Notes: generated from the letters alone by a model not told the origin. A stretch of DNA of 64,000 nt from Paenibacillus typhae (GCF_900099765.1 NZ_FNDX01000001.1:186001-250000), one strand, 5' to 3'; positions 19,501 to 28,181 are shown, counted from the stretch's first letter. Translations and numbers: made by a program.

Positions 19501-21139
19501 AAAAGAGTTGTCAAAAGAGTTGCCGGAATATATGATTCCTGCATATTTCGTAGAACTAAAGGCAATGCCTCTCACCTCGAATGGGAAGGTGAACCGTAAG
19601 GTACTTCCAGAGCCAGAAGAAAGACTGCTTACCAAACTGAGAAATTATAGGGCACCGATGAATGAAATTGAAATTGCTGTATGCGAGATTTGGCAGGATG
19701 TATTGGCGGTTAACAAAATCGGGGTAACAGATAACTTTTTTGAAGTAGGAGGTAATTCGCTTAAAGCAGTCCGGGTCATTTCAAAGTTATCTGAACAGTT
19801 TGAAGTTGGAATCAATCAGCTATTCCAATATCCAACAGTTGAGACGTTAGCAACTCAAATTCATTTTAAAGGTATCTCATTAGAACAAAAAATAGAGCAA
19901 GCCAAGCAATGGATATCGCGTTCTCATAATCGTGCTGAACAGGCTGAGGAAATAGATGATAAAATGAAGCGGTACTCTAAAAGTTACAATGATGAATTGT
20001 ATTTAGTAGGTGAGCAGAGAGATTATAAACTTCCGAAACAAATTCTGCTTACGGGTGCTTCAGGGTATTTGGGGATTCATTTATTGTATGAAATATTAGT
20101 CACCTCACAGGATCATATTTATATTCTAAAGCGGGGCTTAAATGAAAGAGACGCCGTAAATACATTAATACGCAAAATAGAATTCTATTTTGGTGCCAGC
20201 GTTTACGAAGAACACAAACATCGGATTCATGTAATTTGCGGAGACTTAACGAAAGTACAATTTGGTGTGGATTCAATGTGTTATTACCAGTTGATCAACC
20301 AAATAGACACGGTCTTACATGCAGCGGCAAATGTTAAGCATTATGGAGCACTTGATGACTTTTATAAGGTGAATGTGACAGGAACTGAGCATATCATTGA
20401 TTTCGCCCTTTCGGGGCGGGAAAAGTGCTTGCACTTTATCTCAACCGTGGGTATAGCCAGTGGAACGGTCAATAATCAACCTCACATCTTGTTTACTGAG
20501 GATGATTGCAACGTAGGTCAACAAATAGATAATTTCTACACTCAAACCAAGCTTGAAGCAGAATTGATGGTGCTTAGAGCCTGTAGAGAGGGATTAACCG
20601 CAAAAATCTATAGAGTCGGGAACTTAGTGTGTCATTCAGAGTCAGGAAAGTTTCAAGAGAATATTGAAGAAAATGGTTTTTACAAAACTCTGAAATCTTT
20701 TATCCGGTTGAGGAAAATGCCTGAACAAAGCCCACATCATATCGATTTTACGTTTGTGAATTCTGCTAGCAAGGCTATTTTACTTCTTATGGGAGTCCAC
20801 GGCAATAAACAGGCGATTTATCATGTTTATAATCATAAGTTCATCAGCTTACTGCAACTAAACCAAATGTTTAATGAAAGTGGATTAGGTGTTGAGGCTA
20901 TTTCTCCACCAGCTTTTCTCGATTTTTTGTATAGCAAACGCAATGAGACGTATGCTGAGGAATACGTCGAGAATATCCTGTTGCACTCCAGAATTTTAAA
21001 TACTGATGAGACCTTCTTTACTATGATTTCAGAAAAAACAGTTAGCCTATTGCAAAAGTTGAAATTTGAATGGCCGGCGGTGAGTGAAGAACATATCCGG
21101 AAAATGACTGATTACTGTAAAGAAGTGAATTTTATATAA
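16517..21139 (+). CDS. NRPS: half-C - A (methyltransferase inserted) - PCP - thioester reductase
   Basis: 1540 residues from TTG 16517. Residues 1-265 resemble the C-terminal half of a condensation domain without HHxxxDG. The A domain starts near 267 and is interrupted after its A2 motif (LKASATFVPLD) by a SAM methyltransferase (about 430-675; SYTGLNFSQEEM, VLEIGCASG), then resumes at A3 (YTSGTTGTPKG). Reading the pocket against GrsA gives D-A-W-F-L-G-N-V-V-K, which I recognise as a published leucine code. A10 is NGKVNRK. The carrier has GGNSLKAV (about 1078). The last 365 residues are an SDR-type reductase (GASGYLG at about 1179; YTQTK), which releases the product as an aldehyde or alcohol. 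There is no thioesterase. Confidence 0.92.
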   Translation: MVNQSLTGYKGIDQQDKDELHYWSTILEEDMQMSGFAASATAVQFNECVSDQQCYNHIIDVPLAQRMISQCRGNKNALFLFMLSSLNLLLSKYNCNSDILVGIPPLNNGGKLSQVSSAKLLPIRTQVNWTVCYKHYLASVKQIVSEAYLHQNLAYAEYLNNTSGNSADTFKTIVMFEGIHPSVALENLGPEILFKMHEEAGMITLSVYFNNKYHIIETVQQYVKHLTQLLNWLTLHPDETMEQIDLLTTAEQDNLLQMYSGFAESTASNLGSVVEHFEIAVRQHPTLTAVIDNNQSLSYEALNDRANQLAHFLLKHNIDVEEPVGILLPQSVEQAVAMLGVLKASATFVPLDVENPEERIRTIIKDAGIKILISSKKYIRILNRLQWECPEMKSYICLDSIYIYDEVENEANSLMDENLWEYMGSVSVDDITGGGWVNSYTGLNFSQEEMDEYGDNVLAKLRPYLNRNQKVLEIGCASGITMFRIAPLVLEYYGTDLSGAILEKNQLKIDQQGIKNIRLGKMPAHEVGFIPGNFDVIIMNSVVQCFHGHNYFRQVLSKAIEKIPEQGIIFIGDIMDLDSKSAFTDSLHQYASKLQTAQKQALKLEWEEELFLSRAFFEDLQCELDNIESIEFTGKQGNITNELTEYRYDVLLVINKLKKNNRVPQKKKNKYQFSRSDLNSIITLNNPDRKPGPDNLAYIIYTSGTTGTPKGVMIEHRGLVHLCEWHNQRFQVTSNDKATRYAGFGFDASVWELFPYLLKGAAVYYIDNFLKLDMLKLNRYFEEKQITISFLPTQVCEQFMEFDNQSLRYLLTGGDSLRIIKPTSYKIVNNYGPTENTVVTTSGQLNINNTVIPIGMPIANVAVYIMDAYGHLQPIGASGELFIAGPGLSRGYLKRDKLTTDKFIANPFVQGTLMFKSGDLGRWLPDGEIEFLGRADQQVKIRGYRIELGEIDNKLLKLPYIKESVVIDRLEEGGDRYLCAYYVANNSSVDVADIRKELSKELPEYMIPAYFVELKAMPLTSNGKVNRKVLPEPEERLLTKLRNYRAPMNEIEIAVCEIWQDVLAVNKIGVTDNFFEVGGNSLKAVRVISKLSEQFEVGINQLFQYPTVETLATQIHFKGISLEQKIEQAKQWISRSHNRAEQAEEIDDKMKRYSKSYNDELYLVGEQRDYKLPKQILLTGASGYLGIHLLYEILVTSQDHIYILKRGLNERDAVNTLIRKIEFYFGASVYEEHKHRIHVICGDLTKVQFGVDSMCYYQLINQIDTVLHAAANVKHYGALDDFYKVNVTGTEHIIDFALSGREKCLHFISTVGIASGTVNNQPHILFTEDDCNVGQQIDNFYTQTKLEAELMVLRACREGLTAKIYRVGNLVCHSESGKFQENIEENGFYKTLKSFIRLRKMPEQSPHHIDFTFVNSASKAILLLMGVHGNKQAIYHVYNHKFISLLQLNQMFNESGLGVEAISPPAFLDFLYSKRNETYAEEYVENILLHSRILNTDETFFTMISEKTVSLLQKLKFEWPAVSEEHIRKMTDYCKEVNFI

Positions 21140-21153
21140 GGAGTGATCTTTAA

Positions 21154-21684
21154 TTGAATAATAATGACGTTATTGAAAATCTCCTCACAGGGGAACGATT
21201 GACAGTTATTGAATCTGCGGGAAATGGAAGTGATGATTTCATTTATGAATATGCTTGTCTGCCCCGGACACCTACTGCACCAGAACATCTTCATCCAATA
21301 GCGGAGGAATCTTTTGAAGTAGTTCAAGGTGTAATGACTTGCCGAATCAACGGCATCGAACGAACGTTTACTGCAGGAGAAAAAGCGATCATTCCACCCG
21401 GTACTCCACATACAGGGTGGAACAGTGGAACTGGTGAATTAATTCTGAGAGCCAAGATTTCACCAGGCATGAATTTTGAGCAGTACTACCGGACAATTTT
21501 TTACTTATCCAAACAGAATAAAACCAATGAGCACGGTGTTCCTGGACTGTTGCATCTTGCAGCTATAAGCTTTAATATGAAAAATCAAACCTTTTATCCA
21601 AAATACATTTTTCTACAGAAGCTGTACATCAATCTTGCGGGACCTGTTGGAAATTGGCTTGGTTATAAAGCCGATTATAAATAA
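21154..21684 (+). CDS. Cupin-domain protein
   Basis: 176 residues from TTG 21154 after AAGGAGTGATC, 14 bases beyond the NRPS stop. The N-terminal 115 residues are a cupin_2 barrel: EHLHPIAEESFEVVQG carries the H-x-H...E metal triad and PPGTPHTGW the last histidine. The C-terminal 60 residues are rich in aromatic residues (FYPKYIFLQKLYINLAG) and may bind membrane or a hydrophobic ligand. Position at the end of the biosynthetic operon suggests a tailoring step such as an oxidation, isomerisation or cyclisation of the released aldehyde. That is inference; many cupins only bind ligands. Confidence 0.82.
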   Translation: MNNNDVIENLLTGERLTVIESAGNGSDDFIYEYACLPRTPTAPEHLHPIAEESFEVVQGVMTCRINGIERTFTAGEKAIIPPGTPHTGWNSGTGELILRAKISPGMNFEQYYRTIFYLSKQNKTNEHGVPGLLHLAAISFNMKNQTFYPKYIFLQKLYINLAGPVGNWLGYKADYK

Positions 21685-21786
21685 ATGAGATGTTTCTTTT
21701 CGACATCAAAGGAGGGGATTTTTGAGCAGTAGTAGAATCTGAAGGTGTTACTCTCGAATCATGCGAGAATAAATTCCATAGCTACA

Positions 21787-21814
21787 AAAAAGACGTTCCA
21801 TTGGAGCGTCTTTT
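21787..21814. terminator. Bidirectional terminator between cupin and sfp genes
   Basis: AAAAGACGTTCCA paired with TGGAGCGTCTTTT (one wobble), flanked by A and T tracts on both sides. It lies between two convergent genes and can serve both. Confidence 0.85.
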
Positions 21815-21887
21815 CTAAGTGGCATAAAACTCTTTCTTATCCTATTTTGACAAGTGAGATCTATATTCCATTTAACAGTGGTTCTCG

Positions 21888-22607
21888 CTAACAATTACTA
21901 TTAATCTTAGCGAAATATTGATTTAATTCTTCCCATTCCAGTAGCCTTATTTGTTTTGGGAAATTCGGGTTTTGACTACAAACGGATAGGGCATATTCGT
22001 TATTGAGATTGTATTGCATAAGATTCCACATGAAAAAATCACTTTTAGATTTTTGTAAAATAACTGGCTTTCCATTGGAGAAGTCTATAGCAAAAGAATT
22101 TAAGGGGATAGACAATCCTTTACCAATTGCTTTCACATAGCTTTCTTTTAGCGTCCATATTTGGTAAAAAAGCTTGATTTGCTCTTGCTTGTTATTTCTC
22201 ATTTGGATCACATTTAACTCAGAAGAAGCAAAAAAACTCTTTGAAATCTCCAAATCAATGGGGACTATTTTTTCAATGTCGATCCCGACTGGGGAATTAT
22301 CAAAAGCTGCAACCACCCAATCTCCAGAATGGGAAATATTGAAATGATGCTCAGGATAATTAGCAAAGACAGGTTTTCCATAGCTATTTACTTCTCGCAT
22401 TATACTTTTCCGGGGGAAATTCCAATAATAATAGGAAAAGATCTGTAGTAGCATTTCTCCACAAAGTGATCTTAATTTATCTTCATAACGATGAAACTTA
22501 TGAATTTTCTGCCGGATATTAGGATCTATTCCTTTAAGAATTTCCTTAAAATTTTTAGTTGATTCCTGTTCCTCATGAAATTTCAAACGTACTGCTAATA
22601 TTTCCAT
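21888..22607 (-). CDS. sfp: Sfp-type 4'-phosphopantetheinyl transferase
   Basis: 239 residues. It moves the phosphopantetheine arm of CoA to the active serine of carrier domains, turning them from apo to holo form. Family motifs in order: NSYGKPVF, FNISHSGDWVVAAF, VGIDIE (magnesium ligands) and the signature WTLKESYVKAIGKGL. Length fits the Sfp class rather than the shorter AcpS. It is encoded convergently to the biosynthetic operon and is the obvious activator of its three carrier domains. The ATG at 22607 is favoured because MEILAVRL matches a typical Sfp N-terminus. Confidence 0.95.
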   Translation of the reverse strand: MEILAVRLKFHEEQESTKNFKEILKGIDPNIRQKIHKFHRYEDKLRSLCGEMLLQIFSYYYWNFPRKSIMREVNSYGKPVFANYPEHHFNISHSGDWVVAAFDNSPVGIDIEKIVPIDLEISKSFFASSELNVIQMRNNKQEQIKLFYQIWTLKESYVKAIGKGLSIPLNSFAIDFSNGKPVILQKSKSDFFMWNLMQYNLNNEYALSVCSQNPNFPKQIRLLEWEELNQYFAKINSNC

Positions 22608-22873
22608 AAAAGATACCTTTCAAAATAGTTTATTTATATCAATTTATATATTCCTCGTAAAAGTCTGTTTTCCTTTGAGATACTTCATTAATATAGAGTT
22701 CTTATTGATTTATAAATACTAGGCAATAAAAATATGGATGTTCGTACAATCTTGACCGGAAAGAAGAGGAAAAAAAGTTAATGGAATTTCGTTGGTGTGT
22801 AGAGTTATGTGATGAATGAAAAGAACATAAACATAAATTATGAATTGTTATGATTAAGGGAGGAGGAGGGAAT

Positions 22874-23251
22874 GTGAAAAGAGTGTTTTCTAGAAAAAGC
22901 ACAACCTTTTTCATTATTGGATTTGTTGTATTTTTTTTCATCCCCTTGGTAGTTAGTATTAGTTATGGCAACATTCCGTTCCATAAAGATTTTCTTGGTT
23001 ATCAAATAAAAGGGACCTTGCCTTCATCAGTTCCTTTGCTCGGAATTCCGACTGGTAATACAACATCTCCGAATTCAATCTTACCATCGACTGCTACGAG
23101 CGTAGATCCTTCTAAATACTATTTAAAAAAAGAAAAGTCTTTCTTGCATGTGCAAAGGGATGTAGGGGTGCTTATTTTAGTAGCGATTCTGTCAATCTTA
23201 TTAGACCGTAAATTTGGGAAATGGGTTAAGTATGGAGGACGAAGGAGATGA
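22874..23251 (+). CDS. Small two-span membrane protein, unknown function
   Basis: 125 residues from GTG 22874. The very strong GGGAGGAGGAGGG just upstream lies inside the longer frame that begins at ATG 22850, so the GTG is preferred. Visible: a basic N-terminus (VKRVFSRK), a membrane segment at about residues 10-29, a Ser/Thr/Pro-rich outer loop, a second membrane segment near 96-112 (VGVLILVAILSILL) and a basic tail (KYGGRRR). It is not recognised as a known family. It stands between the divergent sfp gene and the DUF5693 gene. Confidence 0.6.
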   Translation: MKRVFSRKSTTFFIIGFVVFFFIPLVVSISYGNIPFHKDFLGYQIKGTLPSSVPLLGIPTGNTTSPNSILPSTATSVDPSKYYLKKEKSFLHVQRDVGVLILVAILSILLDRKFGKWVKYGGRRR

Positions 23252-23288
23252 TAAAAGACTCGATCCTCCTGAATTTACCAGGTGAGGT

Positions 23289-23318
23289 AGCCTGTTTAAG
23301 TAAGAAGGGGCTTTTTTT
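23289..23318 (+). terminator. Possible terminator after the small membrane protein
   Basis: Imperfect stem AGCCTGTT / AAGGGGCT followed by seven T residues. A second imperfect candidate ending in GAGGTGTTTTTTT is at about 23424-23438. These structures make the overlapping 63-codon frame (23248-23439) unlikely to be a gene. Confidence 0.5.
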
Positions 23319-23477
23319 ATCTATATTACAGAGTAAAACTATCAATGATGTTCTTCAAACCCCCTTACAAAAAGCACCTTCCGAATGTTTTAGTGATCGT
23401 ATGTCCGTTCACTTCATCATGCGTGAGGTGTTTTTTTGACGTTGAAATTAACGAATACTCATTAATGAAGTCTATAT

Positions 23478-23527
23478 TTGACAGGTACACAGTACATTTA
23501 ATACACTACATAATGTAGTATATTAAA
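23478..23527 (+). promoter_or_regulatory. Promoter with 31-bp BlaI-type palindrome, DUF5693 gene
   Basis: TTGACA (23478-23483) with a possible -10 TACACT 18 bp later (23502-23507). The -10 box lies inside a 31-bp near-perfect palindrome (23497-23527): TTTAATACACTACAT, a central A, ATGTAGTATATTAAA, with 14 of 15 positions symmetric. Its core TACA-TAA-TGTA recurs at 32903 and, with one change, at 34934. BlaI/MecI/CopY proteins bind TACA..TGTA sites, usually with a 2-base spacer; here it is 3. Confidence 0.75.
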
Positions 23528-23574
23528 TGTACTGTTATGAATAATTAGAAAGTATAGGGGAGTGGCATGACGTT

Positions 23575-25608
23575 TTGAATAAAAAATGGAGTGTTTATTT
23601 TAAAAGATTATTGTGGATTTCTGTATTTTTGGGTGTAGTCGCAGCAATGCCGCTGGGGTACTCAAGATGGATGATGGAGAAAACCTCCAAGCAAGTAGAA
23701 TTTATATTTGATTTTCGCGATTTGCTGCAGATTGCCTCATACCAGTCTAATCCAGAGACGTTTGTAAAGCTTCAACTTAAATCTATGAAAGAAGCTGGTA
23801 TCACCACAATCTCTGTATACGAATCAACATTGAATGATTTGAAACTGGCAGGGAGGCTCAACATTTATAATGAATCACAAGCTGCTTTATTGCAGCAAAA
23901 GATACCTATATTAAATAGGAACTTTACATATGTTCTTTTTACCAGTGAAAAAGAAGAAGACGTACTAAGTCCAATTATTAAAAAAAGATTTAACAAAGAC
24001 AATATTAAGGTAAGCAACTGGTCCTTCAGTAATCGTTCCGGATTAATAATAGAAACGTCCAGTGAAAATGCTCTGATTAAAAACATGGAACCAGACCCGC
24101 TCGCATTACAGCTCATTCATGATGAAGGATTTCGAATCATACCCCGAATATCAGACCAAGACCGTCCCTTTGACCAAGAGGCCACGGAGAGAATGCTAGT
24201 TGATTTTCAAAAGCTAGGAGTAAAACGAATTCTTTTTGATGGAAGTGCTGTAAAAGGCTTTGGTGATCAGGCTGAGAAGAAATCACTAAACTCATTTGGG
24301 GATTTATTGAACAAATACAACATTGGACTAGCTGCCATTGAGAATCTGAAAACTCCGCAATCAGGATTTGAAACACTTGCTAATGTAGTAGATTATGACG
24401 TAGTTCGCTTATACTCACTGTCAGAAAATGATGCTGCAGCCTTAAAGACGGATGTAATCGCAGAGAGGTTCCTGCTTGCTGCAAAAGACCGGAATATTAG
24501 AATGTTCTACCTGAACGGTTCAGTAATGCGAAGCACGGATAAATCTGAAATTACAAATTCATTGGATAATGTTTATAGAGCAATTGGTTCCCCTAATGGA
24601 GCTATAGATAAAATAGAATCTGTGGGCTTTTCGATTGGTGAGGCAAGTGCATTTGAAAGATCGGGTATTCCTGAGAGCAAATTACTTAAAGCAGTTATAG
24701 CTTTGGGGGCAGTGGCGATTATTACATTGCTGGTAGCGGCTTTTTTTCCTAAGTTACTATTGCCGGCCTTTTTACTCGTGCTTTTTGGTAGTGTTACGCT
24801 TTATTGTGTTTCTCCTGCATTCGCCATGCAAGGTTTGGCACTTGGCACAGGAATAAGTACTTCAACCATGGCAATGATCTGGTCAATCAAACGGATTGAT
24901 AAATACTTAAGGAAACAAAGGAAGTCACCTGAAGGTTTTAGCGTAAAAAAACGTATTGAAATATCTGTTTTTTTATTGATTTCAACAACTATGATTACTG
25001 GACTTTCGGCTCCTTATTTAATTGGCCTGCTGAGCGATATTACATATAATTTACGTCTCGAACAGTTTAGAGGAGTAAGTCTGCTCCATTTAGCTCCCAT
25101 TCTACTCGTCTCGCTGTATACGGTTGTATTTTCAAGGCGGTCTTCGATAGTGAATTTCAAAAAGCTGCTGCAATCGCAAATTACAGTTGTATGGATTCTA
25201 GCGCTATTAGTCATTGGAGCAGTGGGATACTATTATTTGTCCCGGACCGGAAATAGTGGGACAGTCTCTTCACTCGAAATCATATTGCGAGGAAAGATAG
25301 AACAGTTTTTTGGCGTTCGCCCAAGAACCAAAGAGTTTCTAATAGCACATCCCTTATTACTCTTGGGATTCTTTTTAAGTACTAGGTACAGGGATGCTCG
25401 AGTGCTAATCATTATAGGTACAATAGGACAGCTTTCAATTATTGATACGGTTGCTCACTTACATACACCGCTGTATATTTCTAGCGTGCGTATTTTACTG
25501 GGTCTTGGCCTGGGACTAATCATCGGATTATTGCTTATCGTTATTTGGCAATTGCTGGAGGGCCGAATAGTAAGGGGCTATAATAAATGGTTTGGGATGA
25601 AAGAATGA
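23575..25608 (+). CDS. DUF5693 family membrane protein
   Basis: 677 residues from TTG 23575 (GGGGAGTGG 11 bases upstream; the nearer ATG is out of frame). After an N-terminal membrane anchor (residues 13-30) comes an extracytoplasmic domain of about 340 residues containing KSMKEAGITTISVYESTLND and FQKLGVKRILFDG, which looks like an alpha/beta barrel. The C-terminal 300 residues hold about eight membrane segments. I recognise this architecture as DUF5693, often next to the cell-wall pyruvyltransferase gene csaB in Paenibacillus-like genomes; csaB is absent here. The BlaI-type operator upstream suggests it is switched together with peptidoglycan peptidases. No catalytic role is known to me. Confidence 0.75.
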   Translation: MNKKWSVYFKRLLWISVFLGVVAAMPLGYSRWMMEKTSKQVEFIFDFRDLLQIASYQSNPETFVKLQLKSMKEAGITTISVYESTLNDLKLAGRLNIYNESQAALLQQKIPILNRNFTYVLFTSEKEEDVLSPIIKKRFNKDNIKVSNWSFSNRSGLIIETSSENALIKNMEPDPLALQLIHDEGFRIIPRISDQDRPFDQEATERMLVDFQKLGVKRILFDGSAVKGFGDQAEKKSLNSFGDLLNKYNIGLAAIENLKTPQSGFETLANVVDYDVVRLYSLSENDAAALKTDVIAERFLLAAKDRNIRMFYLNGSVMRSTDKSEITNSLDNVYRAIGSPNGAIDKIESVGFSIGEASAFERSGIPESKLLKAVIALGAVAIITLLVAAFFPKLLLPAFLLVLFGSVTLYCVSPAFAMQGLALGTGISTSTMAMIWSIKRIDKYLRKQRKSPEGFSVKKRIEISVFLLISTTMITGLSAPYLIGLLSDITYNLRLEQFRGVSLLHLAPILLVSLYTVVFSRRSSIVNFKKLLQSQITVVWILALLVIGAVGYYYLSRTGNSGTVSSLEIILRGKIEQFFGVRPRTKEFLIAHPLLLLGFFLSTRYRDARVLIIIGTIGQLSIIDTVAHLHTPLYISSVRILLGLGLGLIIGLLLIVIWQLLEGRIVRGYNKWFGMKE

Positions 25609-25739
25609 AGAAAACTCAAAAAATCAGATGAAACCAGACAGCACTCCATTTCTGAAAAAATGTTCACTTAATTGTCGTATAAAAAAGTTATTTCCTTGAA
25701 CAGTAACTTCAAATTTTAAAGATAGGGTGCGAATTAGTT

Positions 25740-25782
25740 TATAATGATTAAAATTTAATTGAATAAATGAGCAAGTATTCAT
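25740..25782 (+). promoter_or_regulatory. Promoter region plus ArsR/CzrA-type operator, cydA
   Basis: TATAAT at 25740-25745 with only a weak -35 region. ATGAGCAAGTATTCAT (25767-25782) is the third copy of the 16-bp operator seen at 2536, 6139 and 37519. Here it starts 21 bases after the -10 box rather than 11, one helical turn further. The operator ends 5 bases before the cydA ribosome site, so a bound repressor would also block early elongation. Confidence 0.72.
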
Positions 25783-25803
25783 GTTATGGAGGTGTTGTTT
25801 AGT

Positions 25804-27168
25804 TTGGCTATTGACACAGTACTATGGAGTAGATTATTGACAGGACTAACTTTAACATTTCACGTTATCTTTGCCACCGTTGGAGTCGGTATTCCGTTAA
25901 TGATATCGATTGCGGAATTTATAGGTATACGAAAACGCGATAAGCATTACTCTTTGATGGCAAAAAGATGGACTAGAGGATTTATAATTTCCGTCGCTGT
26001 TGGAGTAGTGACCGGAACAGCAATTGCATTGCAGCTAGCGATTGTTTGGCCTAACTTTATGCAAATGGCAGGCAACGTTATTGCGCTTCCCTTGTTTATG
26101 GAGGTATTCGCATTTTTCTTTGAAGCGATTTTCCTAGGAATTTATTTGTACACATGGGACCGTTTCCGTAATCCCTATATCCACTGGCTGCTTACGCTAC
26201 CTATCGTTGCTGGGGCTACCATGTCAGCATTCTTTATCACCACGGTGAATGGCTTCATGAACCAGCCTGAAGGATTTTTACTGGAAGCCGGCCAATTTAC
26301 AGCAGTAAATCCGCTTCAGGCAATGTTCAATACAGCAACTCCATCCAAAGTGTTTCATGTCCTGTCATCGGCCTATTTAACCGGCGCAGCATTGCTGGCT
26401 GGAATTGCTGCTTTCTCGATTTTAAAGAAAGGGCCTACAGTTTATGCAAAAAAAGCTTTAAAGCTGATGATGTCTGTCGTACTAATATTCAGCATTTTGA
26501 CAGCGCTCGCCGGGGACATCTCTGCTAAGTTTCTGGCCGAGCATCAGCCGGAGAAGCTGGCTGCAGCCGAATGGCATTTTGAAACTGAAAAAGGAGCTGA
26601 CCTGATCTTACTTGGATGGCTGAACGCCGAAAGAGAAGTCGTTGGGGCACTCCGCATTCCAAAAGCACTTAGCTTTCTTGCCTTCGGTGATTTCAATTCC
26701 GAGGTTACAGGATTGGATGAGTTTCCACTCGATGAGCAACCACCGCTGATCGTACATTATTTATTTGATCTCATGGCTGGAACAGGGTTTATGTTGCTTG
26801 CCATTTCAGTTCTATATTTCGTATTTGTATTTTGGAAAAAAAGGGACGAATTCAACCGTTGGCTGCTCCGAGGCATAGTACTAACTACACCTTTGGCTTT
26901 CTTGGGAGTTGAATTGGGCTGGTTTTATGCTGAAATTGGACGTCAGCCTTGGATGATCCGTGGTTACATGCGCGTAGAAGAAGCGGCGACATCTTCGCCT
27001 AGTGTACGGATTCTGTTTTTCGTATTTCTGTTACTCTATATTGTACTGGGGACATTGTGCGTTTTGGTGTTGCGACGTCTATTCCGCAATCGTTCAGTCG
27101 AAGCAGAACTGGAAAAAGCAGCTAAAGCAAAACAAGTGCGCCTGGAAGAAAAAGGTGAACCCGTATGA
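25804..27168 (+). CDS. cydA: Cytochrome bd-type quinol oxidase subunit I
   Basis: 454 residues from TTG 25804; GGAGGTG at 25788-25794 lies inside the longer frame beginning at 25786, so the TTG with a 9-base spacer is preferred. Subunit I holds haems b558, b595 and d and oxidises quinol with O2. Family marks: N-terminal VLWSRLLTGLTLTFH with the haem-ligand histidine, the EVFAFFFEA helix with two buried glutamates, the Q-loop start KFLAEHQPEKLAAAEWHFET and the GRQPWM motif. About nine membrane segments. The sequence looks nearer to the Bacillus YthA/CioA-like branch than to E. coli CydA. Its stop overlaps the cydB start (ATGA). Confidence 0.93.
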   Translation: MAIDTVLWSRLLTGLTLTFHVIFATVGVGIPLMISIAEFIGIRKRDKHYSLMAKRWTRGFIISVAVGVVTGTAIALQLAIVWPNFMQMAGNVIALPLFMEVFAFFFEAIFLGIYLYTWDRFRNPYIHWLLTLPIVAGATMSAFFITTVNGFMNQPEGFLLEAGQFTAVNPLQAMFNTATPSKVFHVLSSAYLTGAALLAGIAAFSILKKGPTVYAKKALKLMMSVVLIFSILTALAGDISAKFLAEHQPEKLAAAEWHFETEKGADLILLGWLNAEREVVGALRIPKALSFLAFGDFNSEVTGLDEFPLDEQPPLIVHYLFDLMAGTGFMLLAISVLYFVFVFWKKRDEFNRWLLRGIVLTTPLAFLGVELGWFYAEIGRQPWMIRGYMRVEEAATSSPSVRILFFVFLLLYIVLGTLCVLVLRRLFRNRSVEAELEKAAKAKQVRLEEKGEPV

Positions 27169-28181
27169 TTAATTATGAATTAGTTGGAATTTCAGTATTA
27201 TGGTTGTTTTTGTATGGTTATCTAATCGTAGCTTCCATTGACTTTGGTGCTGGATTTTTCGCATTTTATGCTAAGGCAACAAAGCAGGACCATTTGATTA
27301 ACCGCTTGATCTCCCGGTATTTATCACCGGTCTGGGAGATTACAAATGTCTTTTTCGTCTTTTTTCTCATCGGCATTATCGGGTTCTTTCCGAGTACGGC
27401 CTATTACTATGGCTCTTCCCTAATTGTACCTGGAAGTATTGCCGTAGTACTTCTGGCGATTCGCGGTTCTTTCTATGCTTTTGAGAACTACGGCTCCAAA
27501 AAAAGTCTCATATACCTGTTCCTATATGGTGCAACAGGTCTGCTCATTCCAGCCTCTTTGTCCGTTGCGCTAACAGTTTCTGAAGGTGGCTTCATTATAG
27601 AGAATGGCGGAGTGGTTTCCCTAAAATACTGGACTCTTCTAACAAGTCCCTTGTCATGGAGCATTGTTGGACTGTCTGTTGTTTCAGTACTGTTTATCAG
27701 TGGTGCTTTTCTATCTTTCTACGCAGCACGGGCAAACGATCAACCGGCTTTGAAACTCCTTCGTACGTTCGCTCTGTTTTGGAGTACGCCGACAATCATC
27801 GCCGCCTTTACTGCAATTATTTACTTAAGTGTGCATAATGAACGGCATTTCAATAACATGATGGATTTATGGTGGCTGTTAGCTCTTTCCGTAGGCTTTT
27901 TTCTTGTTGCTATATGGTTGCTCTATAAAGGGCAGCGTTACGGTCTGGCCTTCATGTGCATTATGCTGCAGTTTTTGTGTGCTTTCTTTGCTTATGGAAT
28001 TGGCCAATATCCGTACATCCTCGACCCGTACATCACCATTCAAGAGGGGGCTACACAAGAAGCAATGGGAATTGCGCTGGTTTCAGCATTTATTGGTGGT
28101 TTACTCCTGCTAATCCCGTCCCTAATTTTGGTGTTCCGTCTATTCCTTTTTGATGCTGATTATGTGAAAGGGAACAAATAA
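27165..28181 (+). CDS. cydB: Cytochrome bd-type quinol oxidase subunit II
   Basis: 338 residues with about eight membrane segments. It opens with ISVLWLFLYGYLIVASIDFGAG, the usual first helix of CydB with its conserved aspartate. The subunit binds no haem itself but is needed for assembly of the di-haem site. Its ATG overlaps the cydA stop by four bases, so translation is coupled. The cydD gene follows after 40 bases with its own AAGGAGGAG. Confidence 0.93.
   Translation: MINYELVGISVLWLFLYGYLIVASIDFGAGFFAFYAKATKQDHLINRLISRYLSPVWEITNVFFVFFLIGIIGFFPSTAYYYGSSLIVPGSIAVVLLAIRGSFYAFENYGSKKSLIYLFLYGATGLLIPASLSVALTVSEGGFIIENGGVVSLKYWTLLTSPLSWSIVGLSVVSVLFISGAFLSFYAARANDQPALKLLRTFALFWSTPTIIAAFTAIIYLSVHNERHFNNMMDLWWLLALSVGFFLVAIWLLYKGQRYGLAFMCIMLQFLCAFFAYGIGQYPYILDPYITIQEGATQEAMGIALVSAFIGGLLLLIPSLILVFRLFLFDADYVKGNK

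Noticed and set aside
23248..23439. 63-codon ORF overlapping the end of the small membrane protein gene
   Set aside because: It contains terminator-like structures and long T-tracts, has a poorly spaced ribosome site and no recognisable protein features.
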